In this document: piece after piece, positions 1 through 8,304 of the stretch
How the letters are laid out: the number at the start of each line of letters is the position of its first letter
Numbering within the stretch: position 1 is the stretch's first letter
Origin: Streptomyces sp. CB01635
GTDB taxonomy: Bacteria; Actinomycetota; Actinomycetes; Streptomycetales; Streptomycetaceae
Direction: 5' to 3'
DNA length: 64,000 nucleotides
NCBI RefSeq assembly: GCF_002803065.1
Contig: NZ_NNBL01000025.1
Span: forward strand, 56,848-120,847
Notes under the pieces: model-generated
The model's input: only the letters and a program-made list of their open reading frames with translations
What the model was told of the DNA's origin: nothing
Databases searched by the model: none
Made by a program: the position numbers and the translations under genes

Positions 1-136
1 CGTCGTCAACGCCGATCTCCCCGGCCTGCTGATCGCCTGGACGGGCATCGTCGGCGTGAACGCGCTGCACGCGGTGCGGGGGATGCCGAGGTTCGGGTCG
101 CGCAAGGAGCGCGACTCCTCGGACTGGGAGGACTGA
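1..136 (+). CDS. C-terminal end of a putative membrane protein (5' truncated)
   Basis: The frame that begins at base 2 runs open from the window edge to a TGA at 134-136, giving 44 residues. The first half is hydrophobic (LLIAWTGIVGVNAL) and fits a final membrane segment. A basic and acidic tail ends in SDWED. The family cannot be named from so short a piece. A GC hairpin follows the stop directly, and the next genes are on the other strand, so this is the end of its transcription unit. Confidence 0.5.
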   Translation, partial: VVNADLPGLLIAWTGIVGVNALHAVRGMPRFGSRKERDSSDWED

Positions 137-137
137 G

Positions 138-153
138 CCCCGCACGCGCGGGG
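138..153. terminator. Short GC hairpin after the partial first gene
   Basis: CCCCGC (138-143), a 4-base ACGC loop and GCGGGG (148-153) form a 6-bp stem just after the stop codon. There is no T tract, which is normal in Streptomyces. It lies between convergent genes and could serve both. Confidence 0.4.
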
Positions 154-211
154 GACGCCGCACCCGGCGGGGCGCGGCGCCGTCCCTGAGCGGGCGGGAG
201 GGCCTGGAGGC

Positions 212-586
212 TCAGACGTCCAGCTCCGCCTCGATCTTCTTCAGCTGGTGGCGTGCCATCGCCAGGTTCGCGCGGCTCGAGTCGAGGACCAGGTACAGGA
301 AGAGGCCGTTGCCGGATCGCCCCGACAGGAGGCGGATCAGGTGGTACTGGGTGCCGAGCGTGATCAGGATGTCCTCGATCTCGTCCTTGAGGCCGAGGTG
401 CTCCATGGTGCGGAGCTTCGCCCGTACGACGTCGGTGTTGCCCGCGGCGGCCACTTCGAGGTCGAAGTCCTTGCTGCCGCCGATGGTGCCGAGCGCCATG
501 CCGCTCGTGTAGTCGACGAGCGCGGCGGCGGTGGCGCCTTCGATCGAGGTGACGGCGTCCTTGAGGGCGGCTTCGGTGTTGGCCAT
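212..586 (-). CDS. Roadblock/LC7-domain protein, third Roadblock gene of the operon
   Basis: A 124-residue protein that is almost entirely one Roadblock/LC7 domain. It begins MANTEAALKD, followed by the typical VDYTSGMALGTIGG strand-turn, a central helix, the ITLGTQYHLIRLL strand and a final helix rich in K and E. Roadblock proteins usually dimerise and regulate small Ras-like GTPases (MglA, or CvnD in Streptomyces conservons); no GTPase is encoded here. The ATG at 586 has AAAGGA upstream at good spacing; longer frame extensions lack a ribosome site and are rejected. It is the last gene of a four-gene leftward operon. Its closest relative in the window is the product of 1943-2341, with the same length and the matching motif DWTSGLALGTVG. 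Confidence 0.8.
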   Translation of the reverse strand: MANTEAALKDAVTSIEGATAAALVDYTSGMALGTIGGSKDFDLEVAAAGNTDVVRAKLRTMEHLGLKDEIEDILITLGTQYHLIRLLSGRSGNGLFLYLVLDSSRANLAMARHQLKKIEAELDV

Positions 587-627
587 GGTCGGTCCTTTCG
601 AGGGATGCACGTGTGCGGTGGAGTCGT

Positions 628-1104
628 TCAGGAAGCGGACGGGGGCGGTACGGGGCGTGTCGGCAGCCGCTGTTGCCGGGGCGACGGCCGTGCCTGGCGC
701 CGGTCGGGCGCCGGCCGAGGTTCGACGGGTGTCAGGACGTCCGCCACGAGTTCGCCGATACGCGCCCCGGAGCGGCGGCCCTCCAGATGCAGGCGGCCGA
801 CGCTGACCTGGTCGTCCGCGAGCAGCGTCAGGACCGCCGACGGGCCGGCCGCGTAGGTGGCCACATAGCCGTGCGTGCCGCGCACGAGGAGTTCGCGGAG
901 GTTGCCGCGCCCCGTCGCGTCGGCCATGCGCAGGGCCACACCGAGTGAGGCGGCGGTGAGCGCGGCGAGGGACTCGGCCTCCACGCCCGGGGTGTCCTGG
1001 GCGAGGACGAGCCCGTCGACACCCGCCGCGAGCGCACCCGTGAGGCGGGGCATGCGAGCCCTCAACCGGTGCAGTTCTTCGAGGACTTCGGCCTCGGCCG
1101 TCAT
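628..1104 (-). CDS. Roadblock/LC7-like protein with a proline/arginine-rich tail
   Basis: A 158-residue protein. Residues about 1-125 read as a Roadblock/LC7 fold: an N-terminal helix (EVLEELHRLRARMP), GVDGLVLAQD, ESLAALTAASLGVALRMA, then YVATYAAGPSAVLTLLA and a closing helix. The last 30 residues are low-complexity P/R/Q. This is the MglB-like subtype with the helix after VDGLVLA, distinct from its two shorter neighbours. The ATG at 1104 follows GAGGAG. It probably forms homo- or heterodimers with the other Roadblock proteins of the operon. No GTPase partner is visible, so the target is unknown. Confidence 0.75.
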   Translation of the reverse strand: MTAEAEVLEELHRLRARMPRLTGALAAGVDGLVLAQDTPGVEAESLAALTAASLGVALRMADATGRGNLRELLVRGTHGYVATYAAGPSAVLTLLADDQVSVGRLHLEGRRSGARIGELVADVLTPVEPRPAPDRRQARPSPRQQRLPTRPVPPPSAS

Positions 1105-1142
1105 CAGCTGTCTCCTCTCGGCACGCTGGCGGAGCGCGCGTC

Positions 1143-1946
1143 TCACAGGGCCTCCAGCGCGTCTCTGAGGCGGCGTAACAGGGCGACATCGGCGTCGGCC
1201 GACGCCGCGCCCGCCCAGGCGGGCACGGCCGGGGCGGGCGGCAGCGGACGCGGCGCCGCAGCCCGTACGAGGCCGGCGGCGGCGAGCCTGCGCAGATCCA
1301 CCAGGGTGTGGAAGGCGGGCCTGCCGAGGACGTGGGAGATGTCGGCCGCGGTGCGCGCCCCGTCCACCAGGGCGAGTACCGCGCGCTGGCGCGGCGGCAC
1401 CGCGGGGCTGTGGCCGCCGCCGTCCCGTTCGAGGGGTGCCGTGTCGGTCGCGGCGTCGGGCCGGATGCCGTGCAGCAGCTCGCGCCGGCGCAGCGTCTCG
1501 GCCTCCACCGACGCGACGGAGACGGGGTGGACGGTGCCGAACCAGTGGGCGGCGCCGTAGCGGAAGCGGGCCGGGGCGCCGCTGGGCGCGAGGGCGAAGA
1601 ACGCGGCGTCGTAGAGGGCGCCCAGGTGGCACAGTTCGAGCGCGCCGTCGGTGAGCCGGCCGCTCTCCACGAGGTACCGGCCGACCCGCTGCCGTGTCCC
1701 GGCCGCGTCGACGGCCTCCCACCAGCCGTCGGGGTGCAGGGTGCCGCCGGTGGTGAGCAGGACGTCGATGCCGGGCGTCGCGGGGCTCTCGGCGTGCACG
1801 ACCTGTCCGTCGGCGAGGTAGAGCGTGCCGCGGTCGCGCAGCAGGGCGCCGGTGGCCCGCTCCTCGGCGAGGCGGCGCAGCATGGGGGAGACCCCGGCCG
1901 GTGCCGCGGTGCGCCCCTCGGCCCTGGCCGCTGCCGTCGCGGTCAC
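1143..1946 (-). CDS. DUF4388-like regulatory protein with a winged-helix-like C-terminal half
   Basis: A 267-residue protein starting at a GTG that overlaps the upstream stop as GTGA, so translation is coupled. Residues about 15-130 contain TGALLRDRGTLYLADGQVVHAE, the signature of DUF4388/PATAN-type domains found in Myxococcus and actinobacterial signalling proteins. Residues about 155-210 (RQRAVLALVDGARTAADISHVLGRP) resemble a small winged helix. The tail is rich in A, P and R. In other bacteria DUF4388 proteins occur with Roadblock, GTPase and response-regulator genes, which fits this operon. The molecular function is not established. Confidence 0.6.
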   Translation of the reverse strand: MTATAAARAEGRTAAPAGVSPMLRRLAEERATGALLRDRGTLYLADGQVVHAESPATPGIDVLLTTGGTLHPDGWWEAVDAAGTRQRVGRYLVESGRLTDGALELCHLGALYDAAFFALAPSGAPARFRYGAAHWFGTVHPVSVASVEAETLRRRELLHGIRPDAATDTAPLERDGGGHSPAVPPRQRAVLALVDGARTAADISHVLGRPAFHTLVDLRRLAAAGLVRAAAPRPLPPAPAVPAWAGAASADADVALLRRLRDALEAL

Positions 1947-2341
1947 CCGAGCACCAGCCGGTCCGCCATCTCGCCGAGCCGGATGCGGGACAGCGCCAGG
2001 TTGCCCTGTTCCCGGTCGAGCCACAGATGGAGGAAGACGCTGCTGTCGAACGTGGTCCGCACGAAGCGCAGCACGTGATAGCCGTCCCGGCTGGTGACGA
2101 TGACGTCCTCGACCGGCGGCTCGCCGGCGGACCAGTCGGCGCCGCCGGCGGGCGCGAAGGCGCGGTGCTCGGCCGTCATCCGGGCCAGCTCGGCGGCTTC
2201 CGCGGCGGTCGCCTCGTGGTCCCCGTTCGGTGAGTCCCCGACGGTGCCGAGGGCGAGCCCGCTGGTCCAGTCGACCACGGAGGCACCCCGCGCACCGGGC
2301 AGCCGCATGGCTTCCAGCAGGCACTCGTCGATTCCGGGCAC
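1943..2341 (-). CDS. Roadblock/LC7-domain protein, first gene of the operon
   Basis: A 132-residue Roadblock/LC7 protein. The GTG at 2341 (VPGIDECLLEA) was chosen because GGGAGGAG precedes it by about six bases, and because it puts the motif DWTSGLALGTVG at the same distance from the start as DYTSGMALGTIG in the 212-586 protein. Earlier in-frame ATGs at 2422 and 2437 lack ribosome sites. The end GEMADRLVLG overlaps the next gene by four bases. It carries an acidic insert (about residues 35-60) that the 212-586 copy lacks. Expression probably comes from the 388-bp gap shared with hutU. Confidence 0.75.
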   Translation of the reverse strand: MPGIDECLLEAMRLPGARGASVVDWTSGLALGTVGDSPNGDHEATAAEAAELARMTAEHRAFAPAGGADWSAGEPPVEDVIVTSRDGYHVLRFVRTTFDSSVFLHLWLDREQGNLALSRIRLGEMADRLVLG

Positions 2342-2729
2342 ACCGGACTCCTCCCGTACGTGACGTTCGGCCGTGTGCACGACGCTACGCAACGTACGGA
2401 GGCCAGGTGAGGGTTCTGGCATTTTCCAGTGGAACATGCGTGGATCTACTAAAATCCGCCAACCGGCTTGATATCCGCGGGAGTCGGGGTGCCGCCCTGC
2501 CCGGAGGAAGCCCCTCCGCATGGCCCCCGCAGCGCCTCCGTAGCGCCCCCTCAAGGCCCCGGCAGTGCCTCCGGCGCATCGCCGCCCGACTCCCTGACGA
2601 TCTCTGTGACCAGGCGATCACCCCTGTCCGGCGCGGCGGCGCGGCAACCGGCCGCGGAGATGTATTGACTAGCTCTATTCAGAACGCCAGGATGTGAATA
2701 ATCACGGCAACAGTTTCTAGGAGGCAGCC
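2342..2729. other. 388-bp divergent intergenic region (Roadblock operon / hutU)
   Basis: No convincing gene. The segment near 2411-2480 is unusually AT-rich for this genome (for example TACTAAAATCC). The right end carries the hutU promoter candidate at 2665-2693. A good promoter for the leftward Roadblock operon could not be assigned. Confidence 0.5.
2665..2693 (+). promoter_or_regulatory. Candidate hut operon promoter
   Basis: TTGACT at 2665-2670, a 17-bp spacer and CAGGAT at 2688-2693 match the vegetative HrdB-type consensus closely. Transcription would begin near 2700, leaving a leader of about 30 bases that contains TAGGAGGCAGCC, a strong ribosome site for hutU. Confidence 0.6.
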
Positions 2730-4394
2730 ATGTCAGGACCCCGCCCCGTACGAGCCCCGCGCGGTACGGAACTGAACACCCTGGGATGGCAGCAGGAGGG
2801 CGCCCTGCGGATGCTCATGAACAACCTCGACGCGGAGGTTGCCGAGCACCCCGACAAGCTGGTCGTCTACGGGGGCACCGGCAAGGCGGCCCGGTCCTGG
2901 GAGGCGTTCGACGCGATCGTGCGCACGCTCAAGACGCTGAAGGCGGACGAGACCCTCCTCGTGCAGTCCGGCAAGCCGGTCGGCGTGATGCGCACGCACG
3001 AGTGGGCGCCGCGCGTGCTGCTCGCCAACTCCAACCTGGTGGGCGACTGGGCCAACTGGGAGGAGTTCCGCAAGCTGGAGGCCGAGGGCCTGACCATGTA
3101 CGGCCAGATGACGGCCGGTTCGTGGATCTACATCGGCTCGCAGGGCATCGTCCAGGGTACCTACGAGACCTTCGGCGCCGTCGCCCGCAAGAAGTTCAAC
3201 GGCACCCTCGCCGGGACCATCACCCTCACCGCCGGCGTCGGCGGCATGGGCGGCGCCCAGCCCCTCGCGGTCACCATGAACGAGGGTGTCGCCATCTGCG
3301 TCGACGTCGACGAGACCCGCATCGACCGCCGCATCGGCACCCGCTACCTGGACGTGAAGGCCGACAACCTGGACCACGCCCTAGAGCTCGCGGTCCAGGC
3401 CCGTGACGAGCGCCGCGGCCTGTCCATCGGCGTGGTGGGCAACGCCGCCGAGATCTTCCCGGAGCTGCTGCGCCGCGAGGCCCCGATCGACATCGTCACC
3501 GACCAGACCTCCGCCCACGACCCGCTGGCCTACCTGCCCGTCGGCATCTCGGTCGAGGACTGGGACAAGGAGCGCGAGGCCGACCCGGCCGGCTTCACCG
3601 ACAAGGCGCGCCACTCGATGCGCCTCCACGTCGAGGCCATGATCGGCTTCCTCGACCGCGGCGCCGAGGTCTTCGACTACGGCAACTCCATCCGCGACGA
3701 GGCCCGCAAGGCGGGCTGCGAGCGCGCCTTCGACTTCCCCGGCTTCGTCCCGGCGCACATCCGCCCGCTGTTCGAGGAGGGCCTCGGCCCGTTCCGCTGG
3801 GCCGCCCTGTCCGGCGACCCGGAGGACATCGCCAAGACCGACAAGGCGATCAAGGAGCTGTTCCCGGAGAACAAGCACCTGCACCGCTGGATCGACATGG
3901 CCGCCGAGCGGATCGCCTTCGAAGGCCTGCCCGCGCGCATCTGCTGGCTCGGCTACGGCGAGCGTCACCTGGCCGGTCTGAAGTTCAACGAGATGGTCGC
4001 CTCCGGCGAGCTCTCCGCCCCGGTCGCCATCGGCCGCGACCACCTCGACTCCGGCTCGGTCGCCTCCCCGTACCGCGAAACCGAGGCCATGAAGGACGGC
4101 TCCGACGCCATCGCCGACTGGCCGCTGCTCAACGCCCTGGTCAACACGGCCTCCGGTGCCTCCTGGGTCTCCATCCACCACGGCGGCGGCGTCGGCATGG
4201 GCCGCTCCATCCACGCCGGCCAGGTCTGCGTCGCCGACGGCACCGAGCTGGCCGCGCAGAAGATCGAGCGCGTCCTCACCAACGACCCGGCGATGGGCGT
4301 CATCCGCCACGTCGACGCGGGCTACGAGCACGCGGCCGAGGTCGCGGCCGAGCGCGGGGTGCGGGTGCCGATGCGCGAGGGTGACGACGCGTGA
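2730..4394 (+). CDS. hutU: Urocanate hydratase (urocanase)
   Basis: A 554-residue cytoplasmic enzyme of the usual urocanase length. It converts urocanate to 4-imidazolone-5-propionate using tightly bound NAD+ as electrophile, the second step of histidine degradation. Recognisable segments include LVVYGGTGKAARSWEAFD near residue 45, the glycine-rich TLTAGVGGMGGAQPLAVTMN near residue 165, CVDVDETRIDRRIGTRYLD, and HHGGGVGMGRSIHAGQV near residue 485. The ATG at 2730 has AGGAGG nine bases upstream. Its stop overlaps the next start by four bases (GTGA), so it heads a translationally coupled operon. The histidase gene (hutH) that makes its substrate is not in the window. Confidence 0.97.
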   Translation: MSGPRPVRAPRGTELNTLGWQQEGALRMLMNNLDAEVAEHPDKLVVYGGTGKAARSWEAFDAIVRTLKTLKADETLLVQSGKPVGVMRTHEWAPRVLLANSNLVGDWANWEEFRKLEAEGLTMYGQMTAGSWIYIGSQGIVQGTYETFGAVARKKFNGTLAGTITLTAGVGGMGGAQPLAVTMNEGVAICVDVDETRIDRRIGTRYLDVKADNLDHALELAVQARDERRGLSIGVVGNAAEIFPELLRREAPIDIVTDQTSAHDPLAYLPVGISVEDWDKEREADPAGFTDKARHSMRLHVEAMIGFLDRGAEVFDYGNSIRDEARKAGCERAFDFPGFVPAHIRPLFEEGLGPFRWAALSGDPEDIAKTDKAIKELFPENKHLHRWIDMAAERIAFEGLPARICWLGYGERHLAGLKFNEMVASGELSAPVAIGRDHLDSGSVASPYRETEAMKDGSDAIADWPLLNALVNTASGASWVSIHHGGGVGMGRSIHAGQVCVADGTELAAQKIERVLTNDPAMGVIRHVDAGYEHAAEVAAERGVRVPMREGDDA

Positions 4395-5617
4395 CGAGCT
4401 CTTCCTTCGGCGAGATGTGGCGCGACCTCGCGCCCATCGGCCGCAACAACGAGAGCGGCGGCTACCGCCGCTACGCCTGGACCGCCGCCGACACCGACTG
4501 CCGGGCCTGGTTCAAGGCGCAGGCCGAGTCCCGGGGCCTGACCTACGAGCTCGACCGCAACGGAAACCAGTGGGCCTGGCTCGGTGACCCGGCCGCCGGG
4601 GACGCCGTCGTCACCGGTTCCCACCTGGACTCCGTACCGGACGGCGGCGCGTTCGACGGGCCCCTCGGGGTCGTGTCGTCCTTCGCCGCCCTCGACGAAC
4701 TCCGCCGCAGGGGAGCGGAGTTCACCCGCCCCCTCGCCCTCACCAACTTCGGTGACGAGGAGGGGGCCCGGTTCGGCCTGGCCTGCGTCGGCTCCCGCCT
4801 CACCGCGGGCCGGCTCACCCCCGAGCAGGCGGCGCAGCTGCGGGACGGCGACGGCGTCAGCCTCCCGCAGGCCATGGAGCGGGCGGGCTACGACCCGGAG
4901 GCGATCGGCCCCGACCCCGAGCGGCTCGCGCGCATCGGCGCCTTCGTCGAGCTGCACGTGGAGCAGGGCCGCGCCCTGGACCTGTCCGGCGACGCCGTGG
5001 GCGTCGCGAGCGCGATCTGGCCGCACGGCCGCTGGCGCTTCGACTTCCGCGGCGAGGCCAACCACGCGGGCACGACCCGTCTCGTGGACCGCCGCGACCC
5101 GATGCTGTCGTACGCGCAGACCGTCCTGGCGGCCCGCCGCGAGGCGGAACTCGCGGGCGCCGTCGCCACGTTCGGCAAGATCTCCGTCGAGCCGAACGGC
5201 GTCAACGCCATCCCGTCCCTGGTCCGCGGCTGGCTCGACTCCCGCGCCGCCGACCAGCAGACCCTCGACACGGTCGTCACGGCCGTCGAGAAGGCGGCCC
5301 GCGAGTACGCCGACGCGCACGGCATCGACCTGGAGACCGTGCGCGAGTCGTTCACGCCGGTCGTCGAGTTCGACCACGCGCTGCGCGACGAACTCGGCCG
5401 CATCCTCGGCACCGACGACAAGCTCACCGTCCCGGTCCTCGGCACCGGCGCGGGACACGACGCCGGAATCCTCGCGGACTCCGTGCCGACCGCCATGCTG
5501 TTCGTGCGCAACCCCACGGGCGTCTCGCACTCCCCGGCCGAACACGCCGCGGAGGACGACTGCCTCGCCGGGGTGAACGCACTCGCCGACGTACTGGAGG
5601 GCTTGGCGTGCAGGTGA
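4391..5617 (+). CDS. M20-family amidohydrolase (allantoate amidohydrolase-like), probable N-formylglutamate deformylase
   Basis: A 408-residue M20/amidase-hydantoinase/carbamoylase-type metallopeptidase. Metal-site motifs are visible: TGSHLDSVPDGGAFDGPLG near residue 75, GDEEGARFG near 120, and ELHVEQG near 190. A dimerisation domain containing NHAGTTR follows, and the C-terminal metal segment is SHSPAEHA. Automatic annotation usually calls it allantoate amidohydrolase. It sits between hutU and hutF with a 4-bp overlap before and a 10-bp overlap after. Streptomyces degrade histidine through N-formylglutamate, and no hutG-type deformylase is present here. Deformylation of N-formyl-L-glutamate is therefore a plausible role, by inference from context. 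Confidence 0.8.
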   Translation: MTSSSFGEMWRDLAPIGRNNESGGYRRYAWTAADTDCRAWFKAQAESRGLTYELDRNGNQWAWLGDPAAGDAVVTGSHLDSVPDGGAFDGPLGVVSSFAALDELRRRGAEFTRPLALTNFGDEEGARFGLACVGSRLTAGRLTPEQAAQLRDGDGVSLPQAMERAGYDPEAIGPDPERLARIGAFVELHVEQGRALDLSGDAVGVASAIWPHGRWRFDFRGEANHAGTTRLVDRRDPMLSYAQTVLAARREAELAGAVATFGKISVEPNGVNAIPSLVRGWLDSRAADQQTLDTVVTAVEKAAREYADAHGIDLETVRESFTPVVEFDHALRDELGRILGTDDKLTVPVLGTGAGHDAGILADSVPTAMLFVRNPTGVSHSPAEHAAEDDCLAGVNALADVLEGLACR

Positions 5618-6945
5618 CGTACTGGCTGGAACATGCCTGGCTCGACCCGGAGGTCGAGCCGGGCGTGGTCGTCGAGGTGTCGCAGGACGGCCGCATCGCG
5701 GACGTGCGCACCGGCGTCGACACCCCGCCCCCCGGCGCGACCGTGCTGCGCGGCCTGACGGTCCCCGGCCTGGCCAACGCCCACAGCCACGCCTTCCACC
5801 GCGCCCTGCGCTCCACCGTCCAGGTGGGCTCGGGCACGTTCTGGACGTGGCGCGAGGTCATGTACTCGGTCGCCGACCGGCTGACCCCGGACACGTACCA
5901 CGCGCTCGCCAGGGCGGTGTACGCGGAGATGGCGCTCGCCGGGATCACCGCCGTCGGCGAGTTCCACTATCTGCACCACGCGCCGGGCGGCACCCCGTAC
6001 GACGACCCCAACGCGATGGGGGAGGCCCTGATCGCGGCCGCCGTCGACGCCGGCATCCGCATCACGCTCCTCGACACGGCGTACGTTTCGTCGGGCTTCG
6101 GCAAGGAGCCCGACCGGCACCAGCGGCGCTTCTCCGACGGCACCACCGAGGCGTGGGCCGAGCGGGCCACGCTCCTCAAGGACCGCGACCACGCACGCAT
6201 CGGCGCGGCGATCCACTCCGTGCGGGCCGTCCCCGCGGACCAGCTCGGCACGGTCGCCGAGTGGGCGAGGACGCGCGGCGCGCCCCTGCACGTCCACCTC
6301 TCCGAGCAGACCGCGGAGAACGAGGCGTGCCTGGCCGCGCACGACTGCACGCCGACCCGGCTCCTCGCGGACCACGGCGTGCTCGGCCCGGACACCACGG
6401 GTGTCCACAACACGCACCTCACCGACGAGGACATCGCCCTGCTCGGCGGTTCCGGCACGGGCACGTGCATGTGCCCCACCACGGAACGCGACCTGGCCGA
6501 CGGCATCGGCCCCGCCGTCGCCCTCCAGAAGGAGGGCTCACCGCTCTCCCTGGGCTCGGACAGCCACGCCGTCATCGACCTCTTCGAAGAGGCGCGGGCG
6601 ATGGAGCTGAACGAGCGGCTGCGCACGCGCACCCGGGGCCACTGGACGGCGGCGGCCCTGCTGCGCGCCGCCACGGCCGACGGGCACGCGGCGCTCGGCT
6701 GGACCGACGCCGGACGGATCGAACGCGGGGCCCTCGCCGACTTCACGACGGTGGCCCTGGACTCCGTACGCACAGCGGGCCCGCTGCCGCGCCTCGGGGC
6801 GGAGACAGCGGTGTTCGCGGCGTCGGCCGCGGATGTCCGGCACACGGTCGTGGGCGGCCGCCAGGTGGTCCGTGACGGGCAGCACGAGCTGGTCGGGGAT
6901 GTCGCGGGGGCGCTGACGGCGGCGATCGGGGCGCTGCGGGCGTAG
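5608..6945 (+). CDS. hutF: Formimidoylglutamate deiminase
   Basis: A 445-residue amidohydrolase-superfamily enzyme. It hydrolyses N-formimidoyl-L-glutamate to N-formyl-L-glutamate and ammonia. Zinc-site motifs are present: NAHSHAFHRAL (HxH) near residue 56, HVHLSEQ near 230, the later His of HNTHLTDEDI, and LGSDSHAVIDLFEE (Asp) near 315. The GTG at 5608 is preceded by GGAGG at seven bases and overlaps the previous gene by ten bases; a GTG at 5614 is the alternative. It shares a fold with HutI but carries the HutF-type ending. Confidence 0.92.
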   Translation: MQVTYWLEHAWLDPEVEPGVVVEVSQDGRIADVRTGVDTPPPGATVLRGLTVPGLANAHSHAFHRALRSTVQVGSGTFWTWREVMYSVADRLTPDTYHALARAVYAEMALAGITAVGEFHYLHHAPGGTPYDDPNAMGEALIAAAVDAGIRITLLDTAYVSSGFGKEPDRHQRRFSDGTTEAWAERATLLKDRDHARIGAAIHSVRAVPADQLGTVAEWARTRGAPLHVHLSEQTAENEACLAAHDCTPTRLLADHGVLGPDTTGVHNTHLTDEDIALLGGSGTGTCMCPTTERDLADGIGPAVALQKEGSPLSLGSDSHAVIDLFEEARAMELNERLRTRTRGHWTAAALLRAATADGHAALGWTDAGRIERGALADFTTVALDSVRTAGPLPRLGAETAVFAASAADVRHTVVGGRQVVRDGQHELVGDVAGALTAAIGALRA

Positions 6946-6974
6946 AGCTCCCCCAGCCCGCCCCTTCCCGAATG

Positions 6975-7024
6975 TCCTCGAACGCCGGACGGGCTGACAC
7001 CACAGCCCTTCCGGCGTTCGAGGA
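6975..7024. repeat. Perfect 15-bp inverted repeat between hutF and hutI
   Basis: TCCTCGAACGCCGGA (6975-6989) and its exact reverse complement (7010-7024) enclose 20 bases that themselves hold a GGGCT/AGCCC stem. There is no T tract. It lies inside an operon, so it may be an RNA processing or attenuation element rather than a full terminator. The arm resembles, from memory, a palindrome scattered through Streptomyces intergenic regions. Confidence 0.75.
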
Positions 7025-7047
7025 TTCCCCACCCGCGGAGAGGAACC

Positions 7048-8217
7048 ATGACCACCACCGTCATCACCAACATCGGCTCCCTGGTCACCAACGACCCGGC
7101 CCAGGGCGACAGCCCTCTCGGTCTCGTCGAGCACGCGGCCGTCGTCATCGAGGACGACCGGATCGCCTGGGTGGGGCCGCAGGCGCAGGCGCCGGCGGCC
7201 GACGCCACCCACGACGCCGAAGGCCGCGCCGTCATCCCCGGCTTCGTCGACTCGCACTCCCACCTGGTGTTCGCGGGCGACCGCACCCAGGAGTTCAACG
7301 CCCGCATGTCGGGCCGCAGTTACTCCGCCGGAGGCATCCGTACGACGGTCGCGGCCACCCGCGCCGCCACGGACGCGGAGCTGGAGGCGAACCTCACCCA
7401 CTACCTCGCCGAGGCGCTGCGCCAGGGCACGACGACGTTCGAGACGAAGTCGGGCTACGGCCTGACCGTCGAGGACGAGGCGAGGGCGCTGCGCATCGCG
7501 GCGCGGCACACCGACGAGGTCACCTACCTCGGCGCGCACATCGTGTCGCCGGACTACGCGGACGACCCGGCCGCCTACGTCGCGCTCGTCACCGGCGAGA
7601 TGCTGGACGCCTGCGCCCCGCACGCCCGCTGGGTCGACGTCTTCTGCGAGAAGGGCGCCTTCGACGGCGACCAGGCCCGCGCGATCCTCAAGGCCGGCCA
7701 GGCCCGCGGCCTGCACCCGCGCGTCCATGCGAACCAGCTCAGCTACGGGCCCGGGGTCCAGCTCGCCGTCGAGCTCGACGCGGCGAGCGCCGACCACTGC
7801 ACGCACCTCACGGACGCGGACGTCGACGCCCTCGCGAACGGCGGGACGGTCGCCACGCTGCTGCCCGGCGCCGAGTTCTCGACGCGCGCCGAGTGGCCCG
7901 ACGCCCGTCGTCTCCTGGACGCGGGAGCGACCGTGGCGCTGTCCACGGACTGCAACCCGGGCTCGTCCTTCACGTCCTCGGTGCCGTTCTGCATCGCCCT
8001 GGCCGTACGGGACATGGGGATGACGCCGGACGAGGCGATCTGGGCCGCGACGGCGGGCGGCGCGCGGGCGCTGCGCCGCGACGACATCGGCCGCGTGGCG
8101 CCGGGCGCGTACGCGGACCTGGCTCTGCTCGACGCGCCGAGCCATGTGCACCTGGCGTACCGGCCGGGCGTGCCGCTGGTGTCGGCCGTCTGGCGGCGCG
8201 GGGTGCGCGCCGCCTGA
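7048..8217 (+). CDS. hutI: Imidazolonepropionase
   Basis: A 389-residue metal-dependent amidohydrolase, slightly shorter than the roughly 400-residue norm. It opens the ring of 4-imidazolone-5-propionate to N-formimidoyl-L-glutamate. Motifs are GFVDSHSHLVFAGDR (HxH) near residue 70, the substrate-site segment TTFETKSGYGL near 130, HANQLSYGPG near 230, DHCTHLTDADV near 250, and STDCNPGSSFT near 303. The ATG at 7048 follows GGAGAGGAACC. It is the last hut gene; a strong hairpin at 8248-8280 ends the unit. With hutU, hutF and the M20 enzyme, the path from urocanate to glutamate could be complete. Confidence 0.95.
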   Translation: MTTTVITNIGSLVTNDPAQGDSPLGLVEHAAVVIEDDRIAWVGPQAQAPAADATHDAEGRAVIPGFVDSHSHLVFAGDRTQEFNARMSGRSYSAGGIRTTVAATRAATDAELEANLTHYLAEALRQGTTTFETKSGYGLTVEDEARALRIAARHTDEVTYLGAHIVSPDYADDPAAYVALVTGEMLDACAPHARWVDVFCEKGAFDGDQARAILKAGQARGLHPRVHANQLSYGPGVQLAVELDAASADHCTHLTDADVDALANGGTVATLLPGAEFSTRAEWPDARRLLDAGATVALSTDCNPGSSFTSSVPFCIALAVRDMGMTPDEAIWAATAGGARALRRDDIGRVAPGAYADLALLDAPSHVHLAYRPGVPLVSAVWRRGVRAA

Positions 8218-8247
8218 CCGGGCACACACGCCGCCTCCGCACGCACA

Positions 8248-8280
8248 CGCCGCCTCCGCGCCGAGTGCGCGGAGGCGGCG
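8248..8280. terminator. Bidirectional terminator hairpin between hutI and sigI
   Basis: Perfect 14-bp arms CGCCGCCTCCGCGC (8248-8261) and its complement (8267-8280) with a 5-base loop. It lies between convergent genes. Part of the left arm is also directly repeated at 8225-8240. Confidence 0.8.
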
Positions 8281-8304
8281 GAGGTCAGTCGGCCGGCGTG
8301 ACGG

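Noticed and set aside
2342..2554. Upstream extension of the first Roadblock gene to ATGs at 2422/2437 or beyond
   Set aside because: No ribosome site there, while GTG 2341 has GGGAGGAG and aligns with the paralogue's start.
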